From positions 1 through 64,000 of the forward strand of contig QHBO01000012.1 in NCBI GenBank assembly GCA_003243965.1: 64,000 nucleotides of DNA, written 5' to 3'. Below the pieces are notes generated by a model. The model was not told the origin of the DNA. It worked only from the letters and a program-made list of their open reading frames with translations, and ran no database searches. Each line of letters opens with the position of its first letter. Positions within the stretch are counted from its first letter, which is position 1. The DNA comes from Chloroflexota bacterium (lineage in GTDB: Bacteria > Chloroflexota > Limnocylindria > QHBO01). This document shows positions 1-10,095 of the stretch, piece by piece. The translations under genes were made by a program, and so were the position numbers.

Positions 1-2
1 AG

Positions 3-350
3 CAGCAGCGCGTCGCGATCGCTCGCGCGCTGATCAACCGGCCGTCGATCGTTCTCGCCGACGAGCCCACCGGCGAGCTCGACCTGGCGACCAGTGCTTC
101 GCTGCTCGGCGTCCTTGGGCAACTCAACGCGGAGCGAGGCGTGACGATCGCCATCGTGACCCACGATCCGGGCGTGGCCGCCACCACGAACAGGATCGTG
201 CGGCTCTCGGACGGTCGCATGGTGGCCGATGTCCGTCGCGGCGACCGCGGCTGGGAACGGGCACTCGCGGGCGACGGCGGTCTGCTCGCCCCGCCCCATC
301 CCCGCCGCACGCTCTCACGGCTGCTGGGACGGATCCTTCCCGGCCGCTGA
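3..350 (+). CDS. ABC transporter ATP-binding protein, C-terminal part (cut by window edge)
   Basis: The gene enters from the left edge, so only the last 115 residues are visible. They begin inside the ABC signature region (QQRVAIARAL), followed by Walker B and D-loop (VLADEPTGELD) and the switch histidine in IVTHD. These motifs are typical of MacB/LolD-type ATPases, which energise FtsX-like permeases at the cytoplasmic membrane. The C-terminus is a short arginine-rich tail. The partner permease is not to the right, where a signalling protein starts 62 bases later, so it should lie left of the window. The transported substrate cannot be told. Confidence 0.9.
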   Translation, partial: QQRVAIARALINRPSIVLADEPTGELDLATSASLLGVLGQLNAERGVTIAIVTHDPGVAATTNRIVRLSDGRMVADVRRGDRGWERALAGDGGLLAPPHPRRTLSRLLGRILPGR

Positions 351-412
351 CCGTGGTCGATCCGTCAACGGTTGGGATACCCTACGCTCACCTGCGGCCC
401 TCGGGAGGCGAC

Positions 413-3400
413 GTGAACTGCTCGCAATGCGGAGCGCAGAACCGGCCGGAGCGGAAGTTCTGCCGCTCGTGCGGCGCGACCCTGGCCGCGGCCTGCCCTC
501 GATGCGGAACCGCGAACGACGCGGACGACCGGTTCTGCGGTCAGTGCGGCGAAGCGCTCGCCGGCGATCCTGCAGCCACCTCGGATGGAGCCCGCGAGCC
601 GCGTCCGACGCCCGATGCGCCCACTGCCGAGCGGCGGCTGGTGAGCATCCTGTTCGCGGACCTCGTTGGCTTCACGGCGCTGTCGGAGGATCGTGACCCC
701 GAAGAGACGCGGGAGCTGTTGTCGCGCTATTTCGACGCCGCGCGCGAAATCATCGAGCGCTACGGCGGAACCGTGGAGAAGTTCATCGGCGACGCGGTGA
801 TGGCCGTGTGGGGGGCGCCGATCGCGCACGAGGACGACGCTGAGCGGGCGGTGCGCGCCGCGCTCGACCTGACCGCGGACGTGCCGCGCCGGATCTCCAG
901 CGAGGAGGGCGTCCAGCTGCGCGCGGGAGTGCTCAGCGGCGAGGCGGCCGTCACCATGCGCGCCGCCGGCCAGGGGATGGTGGCCGGTGACCTGGTCAAC
1001 ACCGCCTCCCGGCTCCAATCGGCAGCCCAGCCTGGCAGCGTGCTTGTCGGCGAATCGACCTTTCGGGCGGCGAGCCGCTCGATCATGTTCGAGCCGGTCG
1101 GCGATCAGGTGCTGAAGGGCAAGGCGCTGCCGATGACTGCCTGGCGGGCGCTGCGCGTCATCGCCGGGCGAGGTGGCAGCGGGCGCACCGAGGGACTCGA
1201 GGCGCCCTTCGTCGGCCGCTCGGACGAGTTGCGGATGCTCAAGGAGACGCTCAGCGCCACCGGCCGCGAGGGCCGCAGCCGCCTGGTTTCGCTGGTCGGC
1301 ATTGCGGGGATCGGCAAGTCCCGCCTCGTCGAGGAGCTGGAACGCTATGTCGACGGGATCGTCGAGACGATCTACTGGCACCGCGGACGCTCCCCGGCGT
1401 ACGGGGAGGGCATCGCCTTCTGGGCGCTCGCCGAGATGGTGCGCGAGCGGGCCGGTGTCGCGGAATCCGATGAGCCGGCCGAGCGGCGGTCGAAGCTCAC
1501 CGCGATGCTCAGCGAGTGGGTCACCGACGAGCAGGAGCGAGCATGGCTGGAGCCGCACCTCGCGCACCTGATCGGCCTCGAGGGGGCGGCGGCCGGCGAC
1601 CGCGACGAGCTGTTCGCCGCCTGGCGGCGCCTCTTCGAGCGGATCGCCGAGCGTGGCACCACGGTCCTGGTGTTCGAGGACCTGCACTGGGCCGATCCCG
1701 GCCTGATCGAGTTCGTCGAGGAGCTCTCGTCGAGCCTGCGCACGCGGCCGCTACTGGTCATCGCCCTGGCACGGCCGGAGCTGCTTGACCGGTGGGGCTC
1801 GTGGGGTGCCGGTCATCCGAGCTTCACGAGTCTGCGCCTGGAGCCGCTCGCCGATGGCGCAATGCGCGAGCTGCTGCTGGGCACCGTCCCCGGCATCCCC
1901 GAGGACGCGGTGCAGCAGATCGTCGACCGCGCGGAGGGGATTCCGCTGTACGCGATCGAGTTCGTGCGGATGCTGGTCGACCGTGGCGCGCTGCGCTACG
2001 CCGATGGCCGATTCACGCTCGACGGTGAGCTGCACGAGCTGGCGATCCCCGAGTCGCTGCAGGCGGTGGTGGCGGCGCGCCTCGACAGCCTGGCTGCCGC
2101 CGAGCGGCGGCTGGTCCAGGATGCCGCCGTGCTGGGACTGAGCTTCTCCCGCGCCGGGCTCGAAGCCGTCACCGGGCTCGATCGCGCCGAGGCGGAGAGC
2201 GCGCTGCGCAGCCTTGTCCGACGCGACTTCTTCCAGCTGAACGAAGATCCGCGGTCGCCGGAACGCGGCCAGTACGCATTCGTGCAGAGCGTGATCCGCG
2301 AGGTCGCCTACGGCACGCTGTCGCGCACGGATCGGCGGGACCGCCACCTCGCGGTGGCACGCCACTTCGAGCAGCTCGAGGAGGGCGAGCTGTCGGCGGT
2401 CGTCGCGAGCCACTACCTCGACGCGTATCGTCTGTCGCCCGATCATCCACCGGACCTCGCCACTGCGGCGCGGACGCGTCTCGAGGAGGCCGCCGAGCGT
2501 GCCGCGTCACTCGGCTCGCCCGGCCGCGCACTGGTGTACCTCGACCAGGCCCAGGAGGTGGCCCAGGACGACGCGGACCGGAATCGGCTCGCCGAGCGGG
2601 CCGGCGTGTTCGCGCTGGACGCAGATCGGACGCCGATCGCCGAGGAGCGGTTCCGCGTGGCGGTCGACTGGTACGGGCGGACCGGCGACGCCGTCGGCCT
2701 GGCTCGGGCGACGAGCCACCTGGGCACCTCGCTGATGCTCCAGTCCCGGGTGACCGAGGCGATCGACCTGCTCTCCGCCGCGCTGCCCGAGCAGGTCGAC
2801 CTCGAGCAGCGGCCCGAGCTGATCGACGTCGCGGCCGCGTTGGCACGGGCGCTGATGCTCGCCGACCGCATCGACGACGCGTACCGAGTGCTCGAGCGCG
2901 CGGCGCCGGCGGCTGAGGCGCTCGGCCTCGTCGACCTGACGCTGCAGCTGGTGATCACCAAGGGCTGGACTCTCGCCACCCAGGGACGGGTCCAGGAGGG
3001 CAGCGCCCTGTTGCGCGGGGCGTTGAGCACGGCGCGCGACCGCGACCTGACCACGGCACGTCAGCGCGCGGCCATGAACTTCTCGGGGATCTACTTCGTT
3101 GACGATCCGGTGGCGGCCGGGGCGGTGGCCCGCGAGGTGGCGGAGTGGGGCCTCCAGCGCGGCCTGCTCGCCTCACGGAGCCTTCTCGGCAACGCATGCG
3201 ACGTGGCGCTGCTGACCGGCGACTGGGACTGGATCCTGGACCGATACGCCGCCCTGCATGACCCGCGGGCATCCCCTCTCTCGCAGGGGGGCATTGGCAG
3301 CGCCGCGGCCATCGTGATCGCCATGCGAGGCGACCCGGACCGCGCGCTCGAGATGACGCGGTCGTATGCCGAGGTCATCTCCCACTCGAGCTCCAACCAG

Positions 3401-3934
3401 GATCGCGAGATGTTGGCCAGCAGCCGGGCCGCGATCCTGCTCGCCGCGGGGGACGCTCCTGGCGCGCTCGAAGCGGTGCGGGATATGCCGAGCTTTGCGA
3501 GCGGTGCAACGCTGTATTCGACGCCGGCGCGGGCGGCGCTCTGGGCATGGGACCTCGACGGAATGCGCGGAGTGGTGATCTCCGAGGCGCGCCGACGGGG
3601 ACGCTACGTGGATGCGGTGCGCCTGCTGCGCGAAGCCTCGCTCGCGGCCCTGGAGGATCGTCGCGACCAGGCGCGCACGCAGTTCCGCGATGCCGCGGCG
3701 GCGCTGGATGATCTCGCGCTCCCGGTGGAGGCCGCGCTGGCGCGGCTCGACGCGATCGTGGCCCTGGGCGCCGACGACGAGGAGTCGGCGGCGTGGGCCG
3801 AGGCGGCGCGCGCGGTGTTCACTCGGCTGGGTGCCGCGCCGATGCTCACTCGGCTCGAGGCGGCGCTCGGCGCTCAGGTGCATGCCGCCCGGCCGGCAAC
3901 CGTAGCCGCGGCTACTTCAGCCGAAGCGTCCTGA
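413..3934 (+). CDS. Zinc-ribbon / class III nucleotide cyclase / AAA ATPase / TPR signalling protein
   Basis: A large multidomain regulator of about 1173 residues. Two CxxC pairs form double zinc ribbons at the N-terminus (C3/C6 with C17/C20, C28/C31 with C42/C45). A class III adenylate/guanylate cyclase domain follows from about residue 75 to 240, with metal-binding aspartates in FADLVGFT and GDAVMAVWG. Then comes an AAA/STAND ATPase (Walker A GIAGIGKS, Walker B VLVFEDLHWAD) and a long alpha-helical TPR-like C-terminus. The start is placed at GTG 413 because GGGAGG lies at 403-408 and translation then begins NCSQCG, exactly at the zinc ribbon; an in-frame GTG at 353 has no such support. The family is thought to couple cyclic nucleotide synthesis to an unknown input. 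Its end overlaps the convergent mannosidase by 23 bases. Confidence 0.9.
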   Translation: MNCSQCGAQNRPERKFCRSCGATLAAACPRCGTANDADDRFCGQCGEALAGDPAATSDGAREPRPTPDAPTAERRLVSILFADLVGFTALSEDRDPEETRELLSRYFDAAREIIERYGGTVEKFIGDAVMAVWGAPIAHEDDAERAVRAALDLTADVPRRISSEEGVQLRAGVLSGEAAVTMRAAGQGMVAGDLVNTASRLQSAAQPGSVLVGESTFRAASRSIMFEPVGDQVLKGKALPMTAWRALRVIAGRGGSGRTEGLEAPFVGRSDELRMLKETLSATGREGRSRLVSLVGIAGIGKSRLVEELERYVDGIVETIYWHRGRSPAYGEGIAFWALAEMVRERAGVAESDEPAERRSKLTAMLSEWVTDEQERAWLEPHLAHLIGLEGAAAGDRDELFAAWRRLFERIAERGTTVLVFEDLHWADPGLIEFVEELSSSLRTRPLLVIALARPELLDRWGSWGAGHPSFTSLRLEPLADGAMRELLLGTVPGIPEDAVQQIVDRAEGIPLYAIEFVRMLVDRGALRYADGRFTLDGELHELAIPESLQAVVAARLDSLAAAERRLVQDAAVLGLSFSRAGLEAVTGLDRAEAESALRSLVRRDFFQLNEDPRSPERGQYAFVQSVIREVAYGTLSRTDRRDRHLAVARHFEQLEEGELSAVVASHYLDAYRLSPDHPPDLATAARTRLEEAAERAASLGSPGRALVYLDQAQEVAQDDADRNRLAERAGVFALDADRTPIAEERFRVAVDWYGRTGDAVGLARATSHLGTSLMLQSRVTEAIDLLSAALPEQVDLEQRPELIDVAAALARALMLADRIDDAYRVLERAAPAAEALGLVDLTLQLVITKGWTLATQGRVQEGSALLRGALSTARDRDLTTARQRAAMNFSGIYFVDDPVAAGAVAREVAEWGLQRGLLASRSLLGNACDVALLTGDWDWILDRYAALHDPRASPLSQGGIGSAAAIVIAMRGDPDRALEMTRSYAEVISHSSSNQDREMLASSRAAILLAAGDAPGALEAVRDMPSFASGATLYSTPARAALWAWDLDGMRGVVISEARRRGRYVDAVRLLREASLAALEDRRDQARTQFRDAAAALDDLALPVEAALARLDAIVALGADDEESAAWAEAARAVFTRLGAAPMLTRLEAALGAQVHAARPATVAAATSAEAS

Positions 3935-6653
3935 TGTCCCAGGCGCCCATCGGAAGGCGAACCTCGCCCGATGCGACCGGCATGACGCCGACCTCGCGGC
4001 CGAGCAGGTCCACCTCGCGCGCCGCGCTGAATCTGCCGCGGATGACCGCCATCTGGGAGTCGGGATCCTCGCATGCGAGTCGCAGCTCGAGCTCCTCTTC
4101 GATCCGGCGCAGCGCGGAGACCGTCACGCCGCGTCCATCGACGGAGAGTCCCAATCCGCCGTCCGGGAGCGCGGCCGCGGCATCGGCGGTGCCCGGCGCA
4201 GCCAGGAACGGGTGCGCGTAGCGGTCCGCGTCGCGCAGCAGCTCGGCGCTGGCCCAATCACCGGCGTGGGGTCGGATACCGAAGGCGTAGGTCCATGGGC
4301 CTCGGCACTGACCACCGGGGATCGCGATCTCGGGCCCCGCCGGATCCTCCCGATACGGGTTCGCATTGCGGCTGATCAGGCCCGTGGCGCGCAGTATGGT
4401 GATTGCCAGCTCGCGCTCCTCGAGCAGCTCGTACTCGATGGTGTGCTCGGCCAGGACCGCGACGTTCCCGGCGGAGACGAAGGTGCGAGCCGGATAGGTC
4501 GGCAGCGGGACCTCGCCGTGTCCGGCGTCGGGCGTGCCGCGGCGCTCCACGACGGCCAGCTGTCCCTCGGCGAAGGACGTGTCGGCGCGGACCGGCAGCG
4601 GGATGTGGAACCGCAGCCGATGGTAGTCGGAGCGGTTCTCGAAGCTCAGCTGGACGCGCGTGAACGGCTCACCGCTGCGCAGCTCGAGCACGGTGCGCAC
4701 CGGCACCTCGACGCGCGCGTCGGAACGCGCCGTCCCGTCGGCGGAGAGCCCAACCGGCCAATGGAAGGTCCGCGTCACCTCCAGCGCGCCGCGCAGCGGA
4801 CCCGCGAGCAGGACCCTGCTCGTCACGCTCGACGGCACTTCGACGAGCGCGTCGGTCGGTGGGGGCCCGTAGTTGTAGGAATCGCCCGCGTCGCCGCCGT
4901 CCACCAGGCGGCCGATGCCGAGCAGGCTGATTCCGTCGACGGATGCCAGGTCGAACGCGCCGTCCTCGCCCAGGCGGACCTCGAGATGGTCGTTGCGGAG
5001 CCGCCGCCCCTCGACGCGGACCGGATCGGCGACCGCGCATTCGGCGTTGACCGGGCGCACCGCGCGATAGCCGAGCGCGGGAAGCAGGAGCTGCATCAGC
5101 ACTCGGCGCCTCGGGAGCGCCATGACGCGCAGTCGCCAGGCGGCATCAGGGGCGCCCGAGACGGCGGTCTGAATGGCGTGACGCATGGCGTCGAGGTCGA
5201 GCCAGCCGTGCTCCGGCTCGACGTCGACCTCCAGCGTGACCATGCGGACGCCCTGGACCTCACCGATGGTGTAGCCGCGAAGGTGGCGGCCGAACAGCTC
5301 CGGCCCATGGAGGCGCCGATCGAGCAGCTCCGGGATCTCGCGGCCAGGCAGGTCGCGGGTGTAGATCAACTGTTCGTTGCGCTCCAGCTCCTGCGTTGGG
5401 GCACGCTTGCCGTCCGCCGTCTCGAAGCAGATCGCGCCCCAGCCCTCGGGGATCGGCAGCGAGAGCTCCACCAGCCCGTCCCGCGGCTGAAACGACGGGT
5501 TCAGCACCGCCACCGCGCCCCGCGGCACTGACCGCGCGACGTGCGCGGCTGCCCGCTCGGCAAGGCCGGCGGCGATCTGCTCCACCTCGGCGTAGCGCAC
5601 CAGGACCTGGCTCACGACCGCATCGAGGCTGCATCCGCAGATCGAGTCATGCGCGGAGTTCTCCACCATTCGGCGCCATGCGAGCCGGAGATACGCTGCG
5701 GGCCAGGCATCGGGCGCGCCCCAGACCGCCTGCAGCGGCTCTGCGTAACGCTCCAGCAGACGCTCCGCGCGCCCGGCGGCCTGCTTCAGGTCGATCCGGG
5801 CCGAGTTGACGCCCATCAGCATGTTGGCGCGGGCGCTGGAACGCAGCTCACCGCACCAGTGGGGGAGCGATGCTTCCGGCGACTGGCCGCTCAGGTACTC
5901 GGCAAGCGTGTCGACCCTGATCGCGTACTCCTCGTCGGCGGCGTTCACCGCGTCGACCAATTTCATCAGCTCCGGCAGCGGCGCCGCATGGTCTGCACCG
6001 TACATCGCCAACAGCGGGTCATCGCCGAAGAACGGACGCATGTGGGCGGCAAAGACCGCCAGCTTCTGGCCCAGTCGCTCCGGAATGGCGAGCAGGTATG
6101 CGGCGCTGCCGTACCCCTCGTTCAGGTACTCGGCGGTCACCGTCGAGCCATCCGGCGCGGTCCAGGCGAACCGGTGCCAGTCGACCGCCGCCGGCACGCC
6201 CCGCCACAGCATCGCTCGATCGATGCCCGCCCGCCGCAGCAGCTGCGGCATCTGCGCCACGTGCCCGAACATGTCGGGCAGGTAGCCGACCGGCATCGCG
6301 CCACCGAGCGCTTCGGCTCGGGCGTGCCCGATCTGCAGGTTGCGGATTGTCGTCTCCGCAGAGACGAGGAACTCGTCCATCAGGATCTGCCAGGGTCCGA
6401 CTGCCAGCCTGCCGCTCTCCACGAATCGGCGCAGCTCCGCCTCGCGGTCCGGACGGATCTCGAGGTAGTCGTCGACGGTGGCCAGCTGTCCGTCGAGGGT
6501 GAACGCGAAGCGTTCGTCCGCCGCGAGCATGTCAAGCACCGAGTCGACCAGCTCGACGAGCTGCATGCGGAACGACTGGAACGGCCGATACCACTCTCGG
6601 TCCCAGTGGGTGTGGGGCACGAGGTGGACGAGGCATCGCGACGGCTCGGTCAT
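3912..6653 (-). CDS. Alpha-mannosidase, glycoside hydrolase family 38
   Basis: A 913-residue GH38 enzyme, which releases mannose from alpha-mannosides with retention and a bound zinc ion. The N-terminal barrel shows the metal-binding segment VPHTHWDREW (about residues 12-21) and the segment YLPDMFGHVAQMPQ, where D127 corresponds to the family nucleophile. NSAHDSICGCSLD is a further conserved metal-site segment. No signal peptide is seen, so it probably acts in the cytoplasm on imported oligosaccharides. It is the last gene of a leftward cluster that encodes a complete sugar ABC importer, 91 bases after the permease, which suggests the importer carries mannosides. Full family length. Confidence 0.93.
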   Translation of the reverse strand: MTEPSRCLVHLVPHTHWDREWYRPFQSFRMQLVELVDSVLDMLAADERFAFTLDGQLATVDDYLEIRPDREAELRRFVESGRLAVGPWQILMDEFLVSAETTIRNLQIGHARAEALGGAMPVGYLPDMFGHVAQMPQLLRRAGIDRAMLWRGVPAAVDWHRFAWTAPDGSTVTAEYLNEGYGSAAYLLAIPERLGQKLAVFAAHMRPFFGDDPLLAMYGADHAAPLPELMKLVDAVNAADEEYAIRVDTLAEYLSGQSPEASLPHWCGELRSSARANMLMGVNSARIDLKQAAGRAERLLERYAEPLQAVWGAPDAWPAAYLRLAWRRMVENSAHDSICGCSLDAVVSQVLVRYAEVEQIAAGLAERAAAHVARSVPRGAVAVLNPSFQPRDGLVELSLPIPEGWGAICFETADGKRAPTQELERNEQLIYTRDLPGREIPELLDRRLHGPELFGRHLRGYTIGEVQGVRMVTLEVDVEPEHGWLDLDAMRHAIQTAVSGAPDAAWRLRVMALPRRRVLMQLLLPALGYRAVRPVNAECAVADPVRVEGRRLRNDHLEVRLGEDGAFDLASVDGISLLGIGRLVDGGDAGDSYNYGPPPTDALVEVPSSVTSRVLLAGPLRGALEVTRTFHWPVGLSADGTARSDARVEVPVRTVLELRSGEPFTRVQLSFENRSDYHRLRFHIPLPVRADTSFAEGQLAVVERRGTPDAGHGEVPLPTYPARTFVSAGNVAVLAEHTIEYELLEERELAITILRATGLISRNANPYREDPAGPEIAIPGGQCRGPWTYAFGIRPHAGDWASAELLRDADRYAHPFLAAPGTADAAAALPDGGLGLSVDGRGVTVSALRRIEEELELRLACEDPDSQMAVIRGRFSAAREVDLLGREVGVMPVASGEVRLPMGAWDIRTLRLK

Positions 6654-6744
6654 GACCCCGATTGTCGCGGAGCGCCCGCCCGGCTGCCCGTCGATCGCGG
6701 CGCGGGGACCAGGTCCTGGCCGCCGCGGCGACGGAGGTCGGCGG

Positions 6745-7635
6745 TTACTTCACCGACCCGGCGAGCAGTCCCTGCACGAAGTAGCGCTGGAGGCTGAAGA
6801 ACACGATCAGCGGCACGAGCATGATGACGAAGGCCGCAGCGGCGAGGATATGCCACTCGGTGCCGTAGGTGCCGAGCAGCCCGGTCACCTGCACGGTCAT
6901 CGGCTGCCCGCCGCGCGGCGCGAAGATGAGCGCCATCAGCAGATCGTTCCAGACCCACAGGAACTGGAAGATCCCGTAGCTCGCCAGGGCAGGCACGGAG
7001 AGCGGAACGACCACCGTGGTGAAGATCTTCCAGCTGCTCGCGCCGTCCATCCGAGCGGCCTCGATCAGGTCGCGCGGCAGGGTGATGAAGAAGTTGCGGA
7101 GGAGGAAGATGCCGAACGGCAGCGCGAACGTGGTGTGCGCGATCCACAGCATCAGGAACCCGCGGTTCAGCCCCAGCGCCGCGAACAGGTCGAGGAGGGG
7201 GATGAGCGTCATCTGCACCGGGATCATCAGCAGCGCGACGACCACGAGGAAGATCGTGTCGCGAAGGGGGAACTCGAGCCACGCGAAGGCGTAGGCCGCG
7301 AGGGCGGAGATTAGCAGCGGCAGAATGGTGGAGGGGATGCTGATCGAGACGCTGTTCAGGAATGCGGTGAGCATCCCCTGGCCGCCCAGCACGCTCTGGT
7401 AGTTGTCGGTCGTGAATCTCAGGTTGCCGGTGAAGACCGTCCACCAGCCGTTGGACAGCACGTCCTCGGATGGCCGGAACGAGGTGATCAGCAGGCCGAT
7501 GGTGGGCAGCAGCCAGACCAGCGCGATCGCGAGCAGCGCGATGTGGATCGGCGTCTTGGCGACGAATCGCGCCATCCGCTGGCTCGTGGTCCGTGCCGGC
7601 GGTTCGAGGGCCTGGTCGCCGAAGGCGCCGCTCAT
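6745..7635 (-). CDS. Sugar ABC transporter permease, MalG type
   Basis: A 296-residue inner-membrane permease of the CUT1 carbohydrate family. Six membrane segments can be picked out, the first being IALLAIALVWLLPTIGLL. The EAA loop that contacts the ATPase is visible around EAARMDGASSWKIFTTVVVP. The C-terminus RYFVQGLLAGSVK is typical of the MalG subfamily. The start is ATG 7635, which overlaps the stop of the upstream permease gene by four bases (ATGA), so the two subunits are translationally coupled. A longer reading in the same frame upstream is antisense to nothing useful and overlaps the partner permease, so it was not used. Confidence 0.93.
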   Translation of the reverse strand: MSGAFGDQALEPPARTTSQRMARFVAKTPIHIALLAIALVWLLPTIGLLITSFRPSEDVLSNGWWTVFTGNLRFTTDNYQSVLGGQGMLTAFLNSVSISIPSTILPLLISALAAYAFAWLEFPLRDTIFLVVVALLMIPVQMTLIPLLDLFAALGLNRGFLMLWIAHTTFALPFGIFLLRNFFITLPRDLIEAARMDGASSWKIFTTVVVPLSVPALASYGIFQFLWVWNDLLMALIFAPRGGQPMTVQVTGLLGTYGTEWHILAAAAFVIMLVPLIVFFSLQRYFVQGLLAGSVK

Positions 7636-8558
7636 TGGACCACCCGCTCGCTGCGGAAGCGCCGGACGTTGAAGATCAGCACCGGGATCAGGATGACGAG
7701 CATCATCACCGCCACCGCGGCGCCGTAATCGACCCGGCCAGCGGGGAATGCCTCTTGGTACATCGTGAAGGCGATCACCCGGCTCGAGGAGCCGGGTCCT
7801 CCCGCGGTCATGACGTAGATCAGGTCGAAGAGCTTGATGACGTTGATGACCAGCGTCACGGCGACGACGCTGATCGGCAGCGAAAGCATCGGGATGATGA
7901 TTCGCCGGAAGATCTGGCTCTCCCTCGCACCGTCGACCCGTGCCGCCTCCAGCACCTCGGTGCTGATCCCCTTGAGCGCCGCCGACAGGATGACGGTGGC
8001 GAAGCCGACCGAGCCCCAGATGCCGGCGATGATCAGTGCGGTGTTCACCCAGCCGGTGTCCCCGAGGAACGCGATCGGTCCAAGGTGGAAGATCCCGAGC
8101 AGCGCGTTGAGCAGGCCGGTGTCGCGATCCGGCGTGTAGACGAAGCGCCAGATGACGCCCAATGCGGTGGCGGCGATCGCCATCGGGAGGAACACGATCG
8201 CCTTGATCGCTGGCTCGTAGCGCACGCGCGTGGCGAGCACCGCGATCAGCAGCCCAAAGAAGATGCATCCGGTCGTGTAGAAGACCACCCACAGGACGTT
8301 GTTGAACAGCGCGCCGGAGGGCGGGAACGTGCTGAGGTCGAGGAACCTGCGGTCGGCGGTCAGCAGGCGGATGTAGTTACCGAGGCCCCGATCGAAGCTC
8401 AGCACGATGGTGCTGATCACCGGGTAGAGCATGAAGACCCCGAGCAACAGCAGCGCCGGAGTGAGGAAGAGGCTCGCCATCCAGTTCCAGCCGCGAATTG
8501 GGGAACCGCCGCTGCGCTGGGCTTTCGCCGACGTGACCGCGGTGCTCGTGGCGCTCAT
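7632..8558 (-). CDS. Sugar ABC transporter permease, MalF type
   Basis: The second permease of the CUT1 importer, 308 residues. Hydrophobic segments include LFLTPALLLLGVFMLYPVI at the start, and the EAA loop reads EAARVDGARESQIFRRIIIP. ATG 8558 is preferred over GTG 8570 because GGTGAGG stands six bases upstream. It pairs with the overlapping MalG-type gene to form the transmembrane pore. Upstream on the same strand are the binding protein and the ATPase, so all four importer parts sit together. Confidence 0.92.
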   Translation of the reverse strand: MSATSTAVTSAKAQRSGGSPIRGWNWMASLFLTPALLLLGVFMLYPVISTIVLSFDRGLGNYIRLLTADRRFLDLSTFPPSGALFNNVLWVVFYTTGCIFFGLLIAVLATRVRYEPAIKAIVFLPMAIAATALGVIWRFVYTPDRDTGLLNALLGIFHLGPIAFLGDTGWVNTALIIAGIWGSVGFATVILSAALKGISTEVLEAARVDGARESQIFRRIIIPMLSLPISVVAVTLVINVIKLFDLIYVMTAGGPGSSSRVIAFTMYQEAFPAGRVDYGAAVAVMMLVILIPVLIFNVRRFRSERVVQ

Positions 8559-8634
8559 GACCGACCTCACCTGCCGAGGATGGAGGGAGGGGAGCGGGGC
8601 CGACGGGTCGACCCCGCTCCGTGCTTACGTCAGG

Positions 8635-9987
8635 TCAGGCCGGCTTCTCGTCGACCCATGCCTGCTTGGCATCCTTGTTGAACTGGTCGAGGATCGTGTC
8701 GGCCTTCGTCGGATCCTTCAGGATCGTCTGGAGTGCCGCCCCGAGGTCCGCGCCGGCGGGCATCAGGTCCGATCCATCGAAGCCTGCGAAGGTGGCCTTG
8801 GCCACCTGTTCGGCCTCCTTCTTGGTCAGATCATTGGGGTAGACGCTGGAGCTGACGTCCTTCATCGGGCTGATGATGGTGCCCTGCTTGGCCCACGTCT
8901 CGCCGGCGTCCTTGGTGAGCATGTACTTTACGAACTTCTTCGTGCAGTCCGTATCGGTGAAGGCGGCCATCACGTCGCCGCCGATCGTGATCTGGCCGGA
9001 TTCGCTTCCGGCTGACGGGAAGTCGAAGAAGTCGATCGTCTCGCCCGGCTTCGCCGCCTTGTTGATCTGGCCAAGCACGATGCCGCCGGCGAAGCCACCC
9101 TCGTAGTACATATCCGCCTTCGGCGTGGTGCCGAAGACCTGGGCTAGCGCATCGAGGAAGGCGGTGCCGGTGGCTGCGTTCATGTCCCCGCCGACGATGT
9201 ATTCCGGCTTGAGGATGTCGGTCATCGTCTTGACCGCGGTCTTGACGGTTGCATCGGTCCAGACGCCATCAGGGCTGAAGAGCTTGTTGTAGGCGTCCTT
9301 GCCGGCCTGGCGCAGGTAGATGCTCTCGAACCAGTCGGTGAGCGTCCACGAGTCCTTGGCGCCGAGCGCCTGCGGAACGTCGCCCTTGCTCTTGATCGTC
9401 TGCTCGAGCTTGATGAGCTCGTCGATCGTCTTGGGAGGCTGAACGCCGAGCGTCTTGAACTTGTCCGGCCGGTACCAGAACGTGCTCTTGGAGTTCAGCT
9501 TGACCATCACCGCGTAGGCGGTGCCATCCACCGTCCCGGAACTGAGGCCGGTTTCGGACACGCTCGCCGCGTACGCATTCTTCAGGTCGTCATTCGAGAC
9601 GCCCAGGTCGGAGAGCGTCTTCGGATGGAAGATCGGCCGCGAGTCGCGGACCAGGGTCCGCAGGTAGCCGATGCCGGGGAGGATCGCGACGTCGATCTGG
9701 CCCTTCTGCAAGTTGCTGCGCAGGACCGTCGCATAGTCATTCCGCTGCGAGTCGTAGTTGGCCTTGCAGCCGCTGCTCGACGAGAAGGCGTCGAGGACCT
9801 TCTTGAAGGCATCCCCCTCTGCGCCGCCCCAGAGGCTCGTCACGGTGACGCTCCCGCCACCGCCTCCGCCGCCTCCGCTGCTGCTGGGACCAGTGCTGGT
9901 CTGGTTGCCCGGAGTGTTGTTGGCCGCGCACGCCGACATCGCCACCGTCGAGATGGTGAGGGCGGCGACGAACCGGAGTTTGGTCAT
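8635..9987 (-). CDS. Extracellular sugar-binding lipoprotein of the ABC importer
   Basis: A 450-residue solute-binding protein of the carbohydrate type. The N-terminus MTKLRFVAALTISTVAMSAC is a lipoprotein signal peptide with the lipid-attached cysteine at residue 20. A threonine/serine stretch and a run of eight glycines then form a flexible tether to the membrane. The mature part has the family pattern SLWGGAEGDAFKKVLDAF and later tryptophan-rich segments. ATG 9987 is chosen because GGAGG lies five bases upstream. It would deliver sugars, plausibly mannosides given the downstream GH38 gene, to the two permeases. Confidence 0.92.
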   Translation of the reverse strand: MTKLRFVAALTISTVAMSACAANNTPGNQTSTGPSSSGGGGGGGGSVTVTSLWGGAEGDAFKKVLDAFSSSSGCKANYDSQRNDYATVLRSNLQKGQIDVAILPGIGYLRTLVRDSRPIFHPKTLSDLGVSNDDLKNAYAASVSETGLSSGTVDGTAYAVMVKLNSKSTFWYRPDKFKTLGVQPPKTIDELIKLEQTIKSKGDVPQALGAKDSWTLTDWFESIYLRQAGKDAYNKLFSPDGVWTDATVKTAVKTMTDILKPEYIVGGDMNAATGTAFLDALAQVFGTTPKADMYYEGGFAGGIVLGQINKAAKPGETIDFFDFPSAGSESGQITIGGDVMAAFTDTDCTKKFVKYMLTKDAGETWAKQGTIISPMKDVSSSVYPNDLTKKEAEQVAKATFAGFDGSDLMPAGADLGAALQTILKDPTKADTILDQFNKDAKQAWVDEKPA

Positions 9988-10095
9988 GAGTTCCTCCACC
10001 TTGTTCCGTGAGCCGGCGGCGCCGCGGCGCCGCCATCGGTCGGGTTGCGAAACGCTTGCGCGTTGCGCCGGATGGTTCGTCGGCGGTCACGCCGT

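Noticed and set aside
4212-5531. Long open frame opposite the GH38 mannosidase
   Set aside because: It is antisense to a gene with clear family motifs and its composition is Arg/Ala/Gln-rich, typical of shadow frames in GC-rich DNA.
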